Positions 44,008 to 52,280 of a stretch of DNA of 64,000 nt are shown one piece after another (positions within the stretch are counted from its first letter, which is position 1; the number at the start of each line of letters is the position of its first letter). Position numbers and translations under genes: made by a program. Location of the stretch: assembly GCA_964470965.1 (NCBI GenBank), contig CAYYIS010000025.1, positions 6,824 to 70,823 on the forward strand, given 5' to 3'. The notes under the pieces are model-generated. The model did not search any database and was not told the origin of the DNA. It was given only the letters and a program-made list of their open reading frames with translations. The DNA is from CAYYIS01 sp964470965 (lineage in GTDB: Bacteria; JAAXHH01; JABIQT01).

Positions 44008-44338
44008 GGCGCCAACGGGAATCGATCGATATTACCGACTGTTGGCGTTTCAAGTCCGGCGCGCGCTGTATAAACGGTGCCGTTCTTGGTCTTCCGGAGC
44101 TGTTTGGGCGTTATAAAGGAATGGAATCCCCGTTACTGGAATCACATCCTTCGGGCGAGAGAAAATGAACGGATTCTCAATGGGAAGTCAAGCGGCAGGC
44201 GCTATGAAGGAATCCAAGGAAGGGGGGCAGTGTTCAGACTGGTGGTCTGTATTGTTCGAAACAATTAGCGGGGATTCTGATCGATTCTTTTAATTGTGAT
44301 GCCAACAACCCTATCAACAATCGCAATAGCGTCCATTT
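44008..44338. other. intergenic region between convergent genes
   Basis: About 330 bases between the aminotransferase (plus) and the heme A synthase homologue (minus). No convincing gene or strong terminator hairpin was found. Confidence 0.4.
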
Positions 44339-45286
44339 TCAAATAGTCGATGCGACGGATACTCTTCTCACCGCCAGGATTCCATAAAATTCAGTGCAGA
44401 TTAGCAGCGTCGCAACGGTTACATGCATTACCTGTGCCGCCTTCGGTAGATCCCCATATGCCAGGGTGATTCCCAGTAAAATTTGGATGACAATGCCAAC
44501 AATGATCACCGTGCTTACGACCCGCAACACGCCAATGATTTCATGTTTTCTCACCCACCTGAACAACAGAATACCCGCTATCAGAACCAGCCACGATGAC
44601 GCCCGGTGCATGTGATCATACCAACCGGCGTTGTTAAGCCATTGAGACCGAGGAAGTGACTCCGGGTTCTTTATAAACGGATCAATCGCCTCCCTAACCT
44701 GCGTTCCTAAAATTAACTGCATGCAGGTTAGGGCAAACAACACCGTGGTGATTCGTATCATAAAGCGCTTCGATTCTTCCGGAAGGTTTATCTTGAACTT
44801 CGATTTCATGGCTTCGAATGTCGTGTAGATTAGAACACATAGCAGAATGACGGCAAGGACCATATGAAGTGTTATAATGCCCGGTATCAAGCCGGAACGA
44901 ACAACCTGACCCCCTAACCAACCTTGAAATCCGACCAGCAGCACACTGCATAATGAACAATTAAAAATGGCAGGTTGGGTGCTTCTATAGGGGAACGAAC
45001 GCAGGAATGTGGTAAAAATCAAGATGCCGATCAGGACGCCCACCATCCTGTTGATATACTCGATCCACATCTTAGTAGGATTAAATTCGTTAATATCGTA
45101 TCCTTTTGCCTCGATATACGCCATATCCAGTTCTTCGAGGCTGGCTGGGGGCAGCCAGCATCCCCAGCATCTCGGCCAGTCAGGACACCCTAGGCCGGCA
45201 CCGGCTACGCGGACGAGGCTTCCAACGGTAATTAGAACCACTACCGCGATAACAGTGGTTAACGCTGTTTTTTGATAGGCATTCAT
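44339..45286 (-). CDS. ctaA: heme A synthase (CtaA/Cox15) homologue
   Basis: A 315-aa membrane protein with about eight transmembrane segments. The start at 45286 is chosen since the longer frame would overlap the creatininase gene by 35 bases. It shows the CtaA/Cox15 signatures: GSLVRVAGAGLGCPDWPRCW after helix 1, a helix-3 motif MWIEYINRMVG, GIITLHMVLAVILL, WYDHMHRASSW and VMHVTVATLLIC with histidines for heme binding. At the first site the usual EYxHR reads EYINR, so one heme-ligand His position is Asn; I think this variant occurs in some non-proteobacterial lineages but cannot verify it. The role would be heme A for cytochrome oxidase. It is the last gene of a catabolic-looking operon. 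Confidence 0.8.
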   Translation of the reverse strand: MNAYQKTALTTVIAVVVLITVGSLVRVAGAGLGCPDWPRCWGCWLPPASLEELDMAYIEAKGYDINEFNPTKMWIEYINRMVGVLIGILIFTTFLRSFPYRSTQPAIFNCSLCSVLLVGFQGWLGGQVVRSGLIPGIITLHMVLAVILLCVLIYTTFEAMKSKFKINLPEESKRFMIRITTVLFALTCMQLILGTQVREAIDPFIKNPESLPRSQWLNNAGWYDHMHRASSWLVLIAGILLFRWVRKHEIIGVLRVVSTVIIVGIVIQILLGITLAYGDLPKAAQVMHVTVATLLICTEFYGILAVRRVSVASTI

Positions 45287-45290
45287 TTTT

Positions 45291-46106
45291 TTACCAGCGT
45301 ATATCCTTCTGAACCGTTCCTTCATGTTGGTCGGAGCGATCTTCGATCGGCCAATCCTTTATTTCATCCACCAGCTCTACCAGACCATTTACTGCGGCGT
45401 TAAATATGATGTTTCCTTTTTCCGCCGTTGCGACTGTCGGGTCTCCGTGGACACCGAGTCTGGTCCACCGACCCCAGATATCGTTGAACCGGACCGTGCC
45501 GGTACTATCGGATGTCACATATTTACCTACCCGATCGTTTTCGGCGGCGGCTTTATCCATTTGTACTCTGTCTCCGGCGAGATGAAGATATAGGGAGGTC
45601 TCAAATTCATCTGCGTGGGCCATTACATCCGATTCTTTTATTTCCTCAAACACCTCGAGAAGAAACGTGAAATAATTGGAAGCGAAACAGAGGGAGTCGG
45701 TTGCCAGTACTGTCTTCCTGGCGATGAGATCGACGAGCGGGGTGTTGGACCCATGCCCGTTTACCAGCAGTATTTTCTGGAAGCCATGGTAAGCCACAGA
45801 TTTTGTGATATTGAGGCAGAATGCGATAAACACTTCCGGTTCGATATGGATTGTGCCGGGAAAATCGATGTGATGCATGTTCAATCCGTAAGAGATTGGA
45901 GGTAGAACAAGCACCCTGTCCGAAGCACGCCGTCCCACTTCCAAACACACCGACTCCGCCAGAAAAACATCCGTATCAAGAGGCAGATGGCGTCCATGCT
46001 GTTCCGTTGATCCCGTCGGGAGAAGAACGACCTTTTGCATGGCAATAGCCTCGTTCATTTCAGCCCATGTCAGTCGATTGTACCTGTATTCGTTGCGTAC
46101 ATTCAC
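45291..46106 (-). CDS. creatininase-family amidohydrolase
   Basis: A 271-aa metal-dependent hydrolase. The start is the GTG at 46106, preceded by GAGGAGGT, and lies 10 bases after the PhyH stop; the longer frame would overlap that gene. Motifs: LLPTGSTEQHGRHLPLDTDV (metal-binding Glu, His, Asp), ISYGLNMHHIDFPGTI, LLVNGHGSNTPLV and VMAHADEFETSLYL with the second-shell Glu. Family members hydrolyse creatinine or cyclic amides, or act in riboflavin-type and mycofactocin-type maturation. In this operon it probably opens an amide or lactam produced by the dioxygenases, which is inference. Confidence 0.9.
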   Translation of the reverse strand: MNVRNEYRYNRLTWAEMNEAIAMQKVVLLPTGSTEQHGRHLPLDTDVFLAESVCLEVGRRASDRVLVLPPISYGLNMHHIDFPGTIHIEPEVFIAFCLNITKSVAYHGFQKILLVNGHGSNTPLVDLIARKTVLATDSLCFASNYFTFLLEVFEEIKESDVMAHADEFETSLYLHLAGDRVQMDKAAAENDRVGKYVTSDSTGTVRFNDIWGRWTRLGVHGDPTVATAEKGNIIFNAAVNGLVELVDEIKDWPIEDRSDQHEGTVQKDIRW

Positions 46107-46116
46107 CAGGACCTCC

Positions 46117-46881
46117 TCATAGTCGGTCTTTGAAGACTTCCGGGAAATTAACCGGTTGACGTTCACCCACGCTCGGGGGACGCAAAAGGTCCCTCTGGAG
46201 GTCGTTACTTGTCAATGGCAAGTATTGTTCAAGATGTGCAGCATCCGACCACGTTGAGTGACCGGGGGAATACTTGTACAGTAGCGATCGACGACGATTT
46301 TCCGAAACCCAGGTAGCGGTGCCGTGAACCAGGGCCTCGGTAAAAATGAGCATGTCTCCAGCTTGAAGCGACGGGTTGATTACGAGATGTGATTCCACTG
46401 GAGGTATGTATCGTAGTCCCATGTTTGCTTTGTGGCTACCCGGGACGGCAATAAAGCCACCATCGCCGGGGTTGACATCTTCCAACGCATACATCACGAC
46501 GATTAAACCGTTGTGCATTTTTCCGTCTAACCACTGATATTCATGCTCACCGTGATCAGCCCTAGGTCCGCCATGAAGGTTTGGCCGTGTCTTTCCCTGT
46601 GATACGGATTCTCTGTGCATCTGCAAACCGTAGACGTGGTCAAGTCTTAGCCAGTCGCCGATCATATGTCTGATTATATTCAGGGTTCGGGGGTGGGCCA
46701 TGAGATCCATGAATTCATGGCTGATTTCGAGGAATGGAAACCTGTGGTCATCTGTTTTGAGGTGTTTTTCCAGATAGGCATCTATCAAGTGGTTCATCCG
46801 CTGAACGTCATCTTTGGAAATGATATCTCGATAAATTATGATGCCGTTTAAATCAAACTCATAGCGCTCTGCTTCCGTCAT
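46117..46881 (-). CDS. PhyH-family oxygenase with HxG in place of HxD
   Basis: A 254-aa protein. ATG 46881 has GGAG 6 bases upstream. Fold markers: YRDIISKDDVQRMNHLIDAY, RHMIGDWLRLDHVYGLQMHR, VVMYALEDVNPGDGGFIAVP with GSHKAN, and ILIFTEALVHG-like LIFTEALVHGTATW. The distal His (about 186) and the Arg cluster NRRRS are present, but the first ligand motif reads NLHGGPRADHG: His103-Gly-Gly105, with no carboxylate at the HxD/E position. Related Fe/2OG enzymes with Gly or Ala there are halogenases; this could also be a subfamily with a carboxylate from elsewhere, such as the nearby Asp-His-Gly-Glu, or a non-hydroxylating member. It is the third PhyH gene in this operon. Confidence 0.85.
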   Translation of the reverse strand: MTEAERYEFDLNGIIIYRDIISKDDVQRMNHLIDAYLEKHLKTDDHRFPFLEISHEFMDLMAHPRTLNIIRHMIGDWLRLDHVYGLQMHRESVSQGKTRPNLHGGPRADHGEHEYQWLDGKMHNGLIVVMYALEDVNPGDGGFIAVPGSHKANMGLRYIPPVESHLVINPSLQAGDMLIFTEALVHGTATWVSENRRRSLLYKYSPGHSTWSDAAHLEQYLPLTSNDLQRDLLRPPSVGERQPVNFPEVFKDRL

Positions 46882-46896
46882 GTGCAACTCCGATTG

Positions 46897-47793
46897 TTAT
46901 GAGGCCGGGACGCTTCTAAGTGCTTCCTGTTCGGTTTTCCAGGTCTCCAGCGGTAGATCCCCTTCTTCAGGGCGCCAGAACCTGTTGGCGGGGTGTGCCG
47001 GATCGTCACCCTGATAATTCAAATCACCGGACCCAAGTTCACCCAGAAGCTGACGCTGGATGGGGGTACATCGCTGGAGTAATTCCTCCGGCTGATGCAT
47101 GTAATCGGACGGTCGAATCCAGCGATGATGGTAGCCGTAATAAAGGCACTTTCGCGTATGACCGGAAAGATTCGGTGTAAGGCAGTGCCACAGGGCGGTA
47201 CGCCAGATCATGGCGGTTCCCGGTTTTACGTTGACTTCGAAGATATCGTCCGGTTCAACGATATAATCAGGATTCTGAATTAACTCGGGTGAGAGCTTAT
47301 GGCTCCCCTTCACGACACAGATCGCGCCGCTGTTGTGTTCGGTCAGATCGGTGAGGTAATATCCCACCTTGACCTCCATAAAGGGCATCGCTCCGTTTGT
47401 GACGGGATAACCGAAGTTAGGGCCATCGGAGTGCCAGGGGAAAAAACCGCCTTTGACCCCCAGAGGCTGATAACCGTATTTCTCCGGCATGGGGGGTCTG
47501 ACGTCCATGTGGGAGGTACGTATCTGAATGTTGACGCCGATCACATCCACGACGAGGGGGAGGGTAATCCGATGATCGACCAACCAAAAAAACTCGTCAT
47601 GTTGTGCCAGAGCGTTGCGTACCTGGAAGGCTTGTTCCGGACCCACATTCTGTTTTTTTCTGTAATAGGTGTCTAACGCATCCGTCGCTTCTAGAAGTCG
47701 ATCTATCTCATCGGGACTCAAGACGTTTTCGATAAGGAAAAACCCGTCATCGTCAAACTGTCGTTGCTGTTCATCTGAAATGGCCAGCGGCAT
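46897..47793 (-). CDS. PhyH-family Fe(II)/2-oxoglutarate dioxygenase
   Basis: A 298-aa oxygenase. A GGAG lies 7 bases upstream of the ATG, which itself is 3 bases beyond the enolase-superfamily stop. Triad: His121-x-Asp123 in FFPWHSDGPNFG and His203 in TALWHCLTPNL, Arg in SGHTRKCLYYGY. The N-terminal QFDDDGFFLIENVLSPDEID and the strand VGYYLTDLTEHNSGAICVVK are typical. Cotranscribed with two further PhyH genes; three oxygenases in one operon suggest successive hydroxylations or a set acting on related substrates. Confidence 0.92.
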   Translation of the reverse strand: MPLAISDEQQRQFDDDGFFLIENVLSPDEIDRLLEATDALDTYYRKKQNVGPEQAFQVRNALAQHDEFFWLVDHRITLPLVVDVIGVNIQIRTSHMDVRPPMPEKYGYQPLGVKGGFFPWHSDGPNFGYPVTNGAMPFMEVKVGYYLTDLTEHNSGAICVVKGSHKLSPELIQNPDYIVEPDDIFEVNVKPGTAMIWRTALWHCLTPNLSGHTRKCLYYGYHHRWIRPSDYMHQPEELLQRCTPIQRQLLGELGSGDLNYQGDDPAHPANRFWRPEEGDLPLETWKTEQEALRSVPAS

Positions 47794-47796
47794 ATC

Positions 47797-49047
47797 CTAG
47801 CTCCATAGTCGGTCGTGGGACCGTTCGCTGTCCCACTCGGGAGTGGGCTCGAAGTATCCGGGCTGGTCCTGATTGATGTGTTCTCCAATGGCTTCTTCAT
47901 TCAGATCTATTCCCAGACCCGGCGCATCCGGTACTGCCATGAAGCCGTCCTGGATGATGGGGTTAGAAAGGCCTGTAACTATTTCATTCCACCATGGTTC
48001 ATCAACGTAATGGTTTTCGAGTGCAATGAAGTTTTCGGTGGCTGCGGCGCAATGCACGCTGGCCATCTGGGCAACGGGCATGGCAGCCATATGCAGAGCC
48101 ATAGCAATTCCATGCTCCTGTGCGAGATCGCCTATCTTCTTTGTCTCGAGAATTCCGCCGGACGTCGCCAGGTCCGGATGACACACTGCTATGGCTCTGT
48201 GCGTGAACAGATCCATGAAACCGTCTTTGAGATAGATATCCTCACCGGTGCAAACGGGAGTGTCGCAGGAATTTGAGAGGCGTACATATTGATCGGTGAA
48301 CTGCCAGGGCACCATGTCTTCCAACCACGCGAGATTGTACCTGTCGAGTGCCTTTGCGAGCCGGATGCAATCTTCTATGCCGATATGGCCAAAATGATCC
48401 GCAGCCAATGGTATTTCATACCCGACGATGTCTCGCACGGTTCCTACATATTCACAGAGCACCTGAATACCTTTTTCCGTCAGTCGGATTCCGGTAAAAG
48501 GGTGCATGATATTGTTGGTGTTCAGCATTCCTGAGGGGGCGGCGAGGGTCCCCGGGACTCCCTTTAACAAACTGATCCCTACGTCCATTTTGAGGAATGA
48601 GAATCCCTGGTCCATTCGTTCCTTCAAACGATTGCCCATGGTTTCTGGATCGGGGGACGTCGTGGTATCGCAATAAATCCGAACTCTATCGCGAAATTTA
48701 CCGCCGGCCAGTTGATATGCAGGTACGTCGTATGCCTTTCCCGCAAGGTCCATTAAGGCCATTTCAACCGCACAGACGCCACCCCCTTGCCTCGCATGGC
48801 CTCCGAATTGCTTTATTTTACGGAATACCTTATCCACGTTACAGGGATTCTCTCCGATTAACCGGGATTTTAACATCAGTGCATATGTTTTGCTGGCTAC
48901 GTCGCGTACCTCCCCCAAGCCGTAGAGGCCCTGGTTTGTGTCCAGCCTGATCAGCGTGCAATTGCCGATCGTAGCCGTTCGCATATCAGTTATTTCCAGG
49001 TCACTTGGCCGGGATGCGGTACACACATTATTTTCAATTTCAGACAT
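47797..49047 (-). CDS. enolase-superfamily (mandelate racemase/muconate lactonizing type) enzyme
   Basis: A 416-aa enzyme; AGGAG 6 bases upstream supports the ATG. The capping domain (residues 15-130) is followed by the barrel with Lys153-x-Asp155 in FLKMDVG, metal ligands Asp217 (AADHFG), Glu243 (WLEDM) and Glu269 (CTGED), and His319 in ALHMAAMP. The KxD plus His arrangement is that of the sugar-acid dehydratases of the mandelate racemase subgroup. Probably dehydrates an acid sugar. It is second in the operon, 40 bases after the first PhyH gene. Confidence 0.92.
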   Translation of the reverse strand: MSEIENNVCTASRPSDLEITDMRTATIGNCTLIRLDTNQGLYGLGEVRDVASKTYALMLKSRLIGENPCNVDKVFRKIKQFGGHARQGGGVCAVEMALMDLAGKAYDVPAYQLAGGKFRDRVRIYCDTTTSPDPETMGNRLKERMDQGFSFLKMDVGISLLKGVPGTLAAPSGMLNTNNIMHPFTGIRLTEKGIQVLCEYVGTVRDIVGYEIPLAADHFGHIGIEDCIRLAKALDRYNLAWLEDMVPWQFTDQYVRLSNSCDTPVCTGEDIYLKDGFMDLFTHRAIAVCHPDLATSGGILETKKIGDLAQEHGIAMALHMAAMPVAQMASVHCAAATENFIALENHYVDEPWWNEIVTGLSNPIIQDGFMAVPDAPGLGIDLNEEAIGEHINQDQPGYFEPTPEWDSERSHDRLWS

Positions 49048-49087
49048 TGAATCTCCTTCTTTTTCATTTACCCTACGGAATCAACGT

Positions 49088-49921
49088 TCAGCCATCCCAG
49101 TGATCTGGAGGCGTCACCGGTCCGTCATCCCACACGGTCGGGAAATATCGGCCTTTCAGCAAAGATCCAGGCTGTACCTCTATTCTTTTTTCCATTATAT
49201 GTCCACGACCGGGTTGATAGCGAGTGTAGCCCGGCATATAGTGAACAGCGATGGCCGGTCTGCCTTTTTCAGAAGGGTTGGGTGGGCTGCCATGCCAGGT
49301 GAGGCAGTGGTGGAACATACATTCGCCTTTTTTAACCTCGCATGGAATGATCGCGATTTTTTCGGATGGCGGTATTAGTGAAAGATCAGGATCTGGCGTG
49401 AATCCATCTTCGATGGTACCGATGGTTCCGCCCTTATGCGGTCCCCAGTGATGGCTTCGTGGCACCATACTCATACAGCCGTTGTCAACCGTGGCATCGT
49501 CCAGAGCGACCCAGGCGCTGATCAAATCGGACGGTTCAATTATGGGCCAGTAGGGATGGTCCTGGTGCCATTCGGTCGGACCACCGGTTTTCGGTGGTTT
49601 GTACTGTATCTGATCATGCCAAACCCGGAGCGTGGAGGTGCCGATCAGGTCACAGGCCATTTCACAGATTTCCGGGTGGTAGAGATGGGTCCGGAACAGG
49701 TCATCCGCCTGCCAGATATTAACGACCTGGATGACAACATCCTTTTCCTCCAGCTCATCTCCCCGCAGATTGCGCATGGACTCCGGGCCGCGATTCGACT
49801 TACCGCCGATGACCTGTTCAAGGCGGTGCCTCAATGAATCGGCCTCCTCGGCCGTGTACACCGGACCTACGTTAAGGAAACCCTGCTCCAGAAACCTGGC
49901 CACCTGCTTTTGGGATAACAC
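49088..49921 (-). CDS. PhyH-family Fe(II)/2-oxoglutarate dioxygenase, first gene of operon
   Basis: A 277-aa oxygenase starting with GTG 49921, AAGGAG 7 bases upstream. N-terminal FLEQGFLNVGPVYTAEEADS; triad His119-x-Asp121 in TEWHQDHPYW and His210 in CLTWHGSPPN; Arg in EKGRPAIAVHYM. The strand SAWVALDDATVDNGCMSMVP is typical. A good sigma70-like promoter (49961-49989) lies just upstream, so this gene leads the run PhyH, enolase-superfamily, PhyH, PhyH(HxG), creatininase and CtaA, with gaps of 40, 3, 15, 10 and 4 bases. Confidence 0.92.
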   Translation of the reverse strand: MLSQKQVARFLEQGFLNVGPVYTAEEADSLRHRLEQVIGGKSNRGPESMRNLRGDELEEKDVVIQVVNIWQADDLFRTHLYHPEICEMACDLIGTSTLRVWHDQIQYKPPKTGGPTEWHQDHPYWPIIEPSDLISAWVALDDATVDNGCMSMVPRSHHWGPHKGGTIGTIEDGFTPDPDLSLIPPSEKIAIIPCEVKKGECMFHHCLTWHGSPPNPSEKGRPAIAVHYMPGYTRYQPGRGHIMEKRIEVQPGSLLKGRYFPTVWDDGPVTPPDHWDG

Positions 49922-49960
49922 ATTAAACTCCTTGTTCTAGAGACCGTTTTGCATGGTCCA

Positions 49961-49989
49961 GTAATAAGACCCCTGGCTGGATTTGTCAA
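49961..49989 (-). promoter_or_regulatory. candidate promoter of the oxygenase operon
   Basis: Reading on the minus strand: TTGACA (49984-49989), a 17-base spacer, TATTAC (49961-49966). Transcription would start near 49955, about 33 bases before the GTG of the first PhyH gene, with the ribosome binding site correctly inside. Confidence 0.6.
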
Positions 49990-50003
49990 GTCCTACAATT
50001 CCC

Positions 50004-50031
50004 TTGACGTCCATGGCAATACCGTTTATAT
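50004..50031 (+). promoter_or_regulatory. candidate divergent promoter
   Basis: TTGACG (50004-50009), a 16-base spacer, TTATAT (50026-50031), oriented toward the RraA-like gene. It is back to back with the minus-strand promoter, so one regulator between them could control both operons. Confidence 0.4.
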
Positions 50032-50360
50032 CCACACACCGGGAGATTGAATCTTGAACTGGATTTCTGAACCTCTGTATAAATTTAATGGTGCCTGCAG
50101 TGTGTGTGCAGCCGTTTCAGGTCGTACGGCATTACTTATGGATTGCGGCACGCGCCTGGGTTCATCAGCCAAAGCGTCGGAGTCTTTACCTCGGTAGATC
50201 GAGTTCTCCCGATTTTTTTTTACAGAAAACAATGTACTTCGGACCCGGCATGTAAGAGTAACGGTGGACAGATCATCGTGTACCGCGCCGGGCATAGGTT
50301 GATGAGCAGGCGGTTCTCTTCAAGTCGTCAGGATAGTCATTTTACATATAAGGAGTTATC

Positions 50361-51092
50361 ATGGCAGATCGCGAAATCCTGGAAGAACTGAAAAATTTCG
50401 ATACGCCCTCCATTACAAACGTGGTGGCCACTTATCCTTCAAGCGAAACCTGCCTGGGATTGTATAATCCCTGGTCGGAGAACTGGTATACAGACCAGTC
50501 CATCCGTTGCATGTATCCGGAGCTGGGAAGAACGGTGGGGTATGCCGTGACCTGCGTATTCGGTTTGCCGGATCCTAATTTTTCACGACTGACCTTTATG
50601 GATGTGGTCGATGCGTTGGACGCTTCGCCGAAACCCACGATTCTGGTTTTCCAACAGAAATTTCCGCCGGAAATTGCAGGCAAGGTCGGATTGTCGGGTG
50701 GAAACATGACGAGTGCCATGAAAGCGGTTGGGTGTGTAGGCGCCATATCGAACGGTCCATCTCGGGATATCGACGAAATCAGAGCTATGGGGTTTCAGTA
50801 TTTATTAAGCGGAGTGACGGCCGGGCATGGAGACATGGCGATCCACGCAGTAAATGTACCGGTTTCCGTGGGGGGAATGGACGCCGCGCCCGGAGAAGTC
50901 ATTCATATGGATGAAAACGGGGCCTGTAAATTTCCCGCGAACAAAGTCGAAGCCGTGCTTTCGAACGTAAAAGCATTGCAGAAAGAGGAAGAAGAGCGTA
51001 TCACCAAGCTTGGTTCTGCCAGTTCCGCTGCAGAAGTCAGAGCGATTTTCAGTGGTCAGACTTATGGAGACGATAATAAAACGTCCCGATGA
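50361..51092 (+). CDS. RraA-family (4-hydroxy-4-methyl-2-oxoglutarate aldolase-like) protein
   Basis: A 243-aa protein; AAGGAG 6 bases upstream of the ATG. Family marks: LKNFDTPSITNVVATYPSSE at the N-terminus, LSGGNMTSAMKAVGCVGAIS with the following NGPSRDIDEI, which parallels the GG(x)ATAAKxxGxxGxVxDGxxRD metal and substrate site, and VGGMDAAPGEVIHMDENGA. Family members are pyruvate-releasing aldolases/oxaloacetate decarboxylases or RNase E inhibitors; in this context a catabolic aldolase is likely. It leads a plus-strand set with an aminotransferase, an amine oxidase and a sugar kinase. Confidence 0.85.
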   Translation: MADREILEELKNFDTPSITNVVATYPSSETCLGLYNPWSENWYTDQSIRCMYPELGRTVGYAVTCVFGLPDPNFSRLTFMDVVDALDASPKPTILVFQQKFPPEIAGKVGLSGGNMTSAMKAVGCVGAISNGPSRDIDEIRAMGFQYLLSGVTAGHGDMAIHAVNVPVSVGGMDAAPGEVIHMDENGACKFPANKVEAVLSNVKALQKEEEERITKLGSASSAAEVRAIFSGQTYGDDNKTSR

Positions 51093-51176
51093 AATTAACG
51101 ATTAAATAGGAAGTACAGGTTATTCGCAGGCGGCAATGGGCATATCGAAAAATTCCGCATTCAGCAGGGGCGTATC

Positions 51177-52280
51177 ATGGACATCAAGGTGGTAATCTCC
51201 GGGACACGTGGCCAGAAACCGCGTCCCGACAATGATTCGGAACTGGGTTTCGGTCAGTATTTTACAGACCATATGTTTAAGATGGATTATAGGGAGGGTG
51301 CGGGGTGGTGCGATCCTCGCATCGAGCCGTATGGACCGCTAAATCTCGATCCCGCCGCTATGATATTCCATTACAACCAGGAGGTGTTTGAAGGGTTAAA
51401 AGCGTACCGGATGCCGGATGGCGATGCCTCGCTCTTTAGACCCGATAAAAACATCGCGAGAATGAATAAATCCCTAACACGGATGACGATGCCGGAGATT
51501 GACCCGGGGGATTATCTGAAGGCACTGAAAGAGCTGGTATGGCTTGAGCGTGACTGGATACCTGCGTCGGAAGGAACGGCTTTGTACATCCGTCCCACAG
51601 CGATCGCAACGGAAGCCGCCCTGGGTGTTCGAACAGCGAGAGAGTACCTGTTTTTCATTATTCTCTCACCGGTAGGACCGTTTTACAAGGAAGGATTCAA
51701 TCCAACCAAAATTCATGTTGCCGACGAATTCATTCGGTCCGCCCGCGGTGGTTCAGGCTCCGCCAAGACATCCGGTAATTACGGCCCTACCCTTCTGGCT
51801 GCCAATAAGGCCGGCGAAAAAGGCTTTACCCAGGTGCTGTGGCTCGACGCCGTCGAACATAAATACATTGAGGAAGTCGGGACGAGTAACATCTTTTTCG
51901 TGATGGGAGATGAACTGGTAACGCCTCCTGCCAGCGGAACGATACTTGACGGGGTCACCCGGGATTCGGTCATCCAGATGTCGAGACTCAAGGGATTAGC
52001 GGTGGCGGAACGGGCGATTTCGATCGACGAGGTGATAGACGGAATTATCAATGGGCGGGTGAAGGAAATTTTCGCATCGGGCACCGCTGCAGTGATATCG
52101 CCTATCGGGTGGATAGGTTACCGCGAGGAGACTTATACTGTCAATAACGGTGAGGCCGGTGCCGTAGCGCGGAGTCTCTACGACGAGCTGACGGGGATCC
52201 AAACCGGCCGACGGGAGGATCCGTTCGGATGGGTGCAACGAATAAACGGGTCTTCCGGATCTGACATCACGGCCGCATGA
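51177..52280 (+). CDS. ilvE: branched-chain aminotransferase (fold type IV)
   Basis: A 367-aa PLP enzyme. AMIFHYNQEVFEGLKAYRMP and LFRPDKNIARMNKSLTRM are class IV signatures; GSAKTSGNYGPTLLAANKAG carries the PLP lysine; EEVGTSNIFFVMGDELVTPP and GTILDGVTRDSVIQM are C-terminal signatures. This is the long BCAT2-like form that transfers amino groups between leucine, isoleucine or valine and 2-oxoglutarate. It lies 84 bases after the RraA-like gene and overlaps the oxidase start by four bases, so here it may serve an amine catabolic route rather than biosynthesis. Confidence 0.88.
   Translation: MDIKVVISGTRGQKPRPDNDSELGFGQYFTDHMFKMDYREGAGWCDPRIEPYGPLNLDPAAMIFHYNQEVFEGLKAYRMPDGDASLFRPDKNIARMNKSLTRMTMPEIDPGDYLKALKELVWLERDWIPASEGTALYIRPTAIATEAALGVRTAREYLFFIILSPVGPFYKEGFNPTKIHVADEFIRSARGGSGSAKTSGNYGPTLLAANKAGEKGFTQVLWLDAVEHKYIEEVGTSNIFFVMGDELVTPPASGTILDGVTRDSVIQMSRLKGLAVAERAISIDEVIDGIINGRVKEIFASGTAAVISPIGWIGYREETYTVNNGEAGAVARSLYDELTGIQTGRREDPFGWVQRINGSSGSDITAA

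Larger units (their letters stand above)
49922..50360. other. divergent intergenic control region
   Basis: About 440 bases separating the oxygenase operon from the RraA-led plus-strand set. It carries the candidate promoters at 49961-49989 (minus) and 50004-50031 (plus), whose -35 boxes are only 14 bases apart. No gene was recognised; 50040-50350 contains only short frames. A long plus-strand leader (about 325 bases) would result if the plus promoter is used. Confidence 0.5.
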
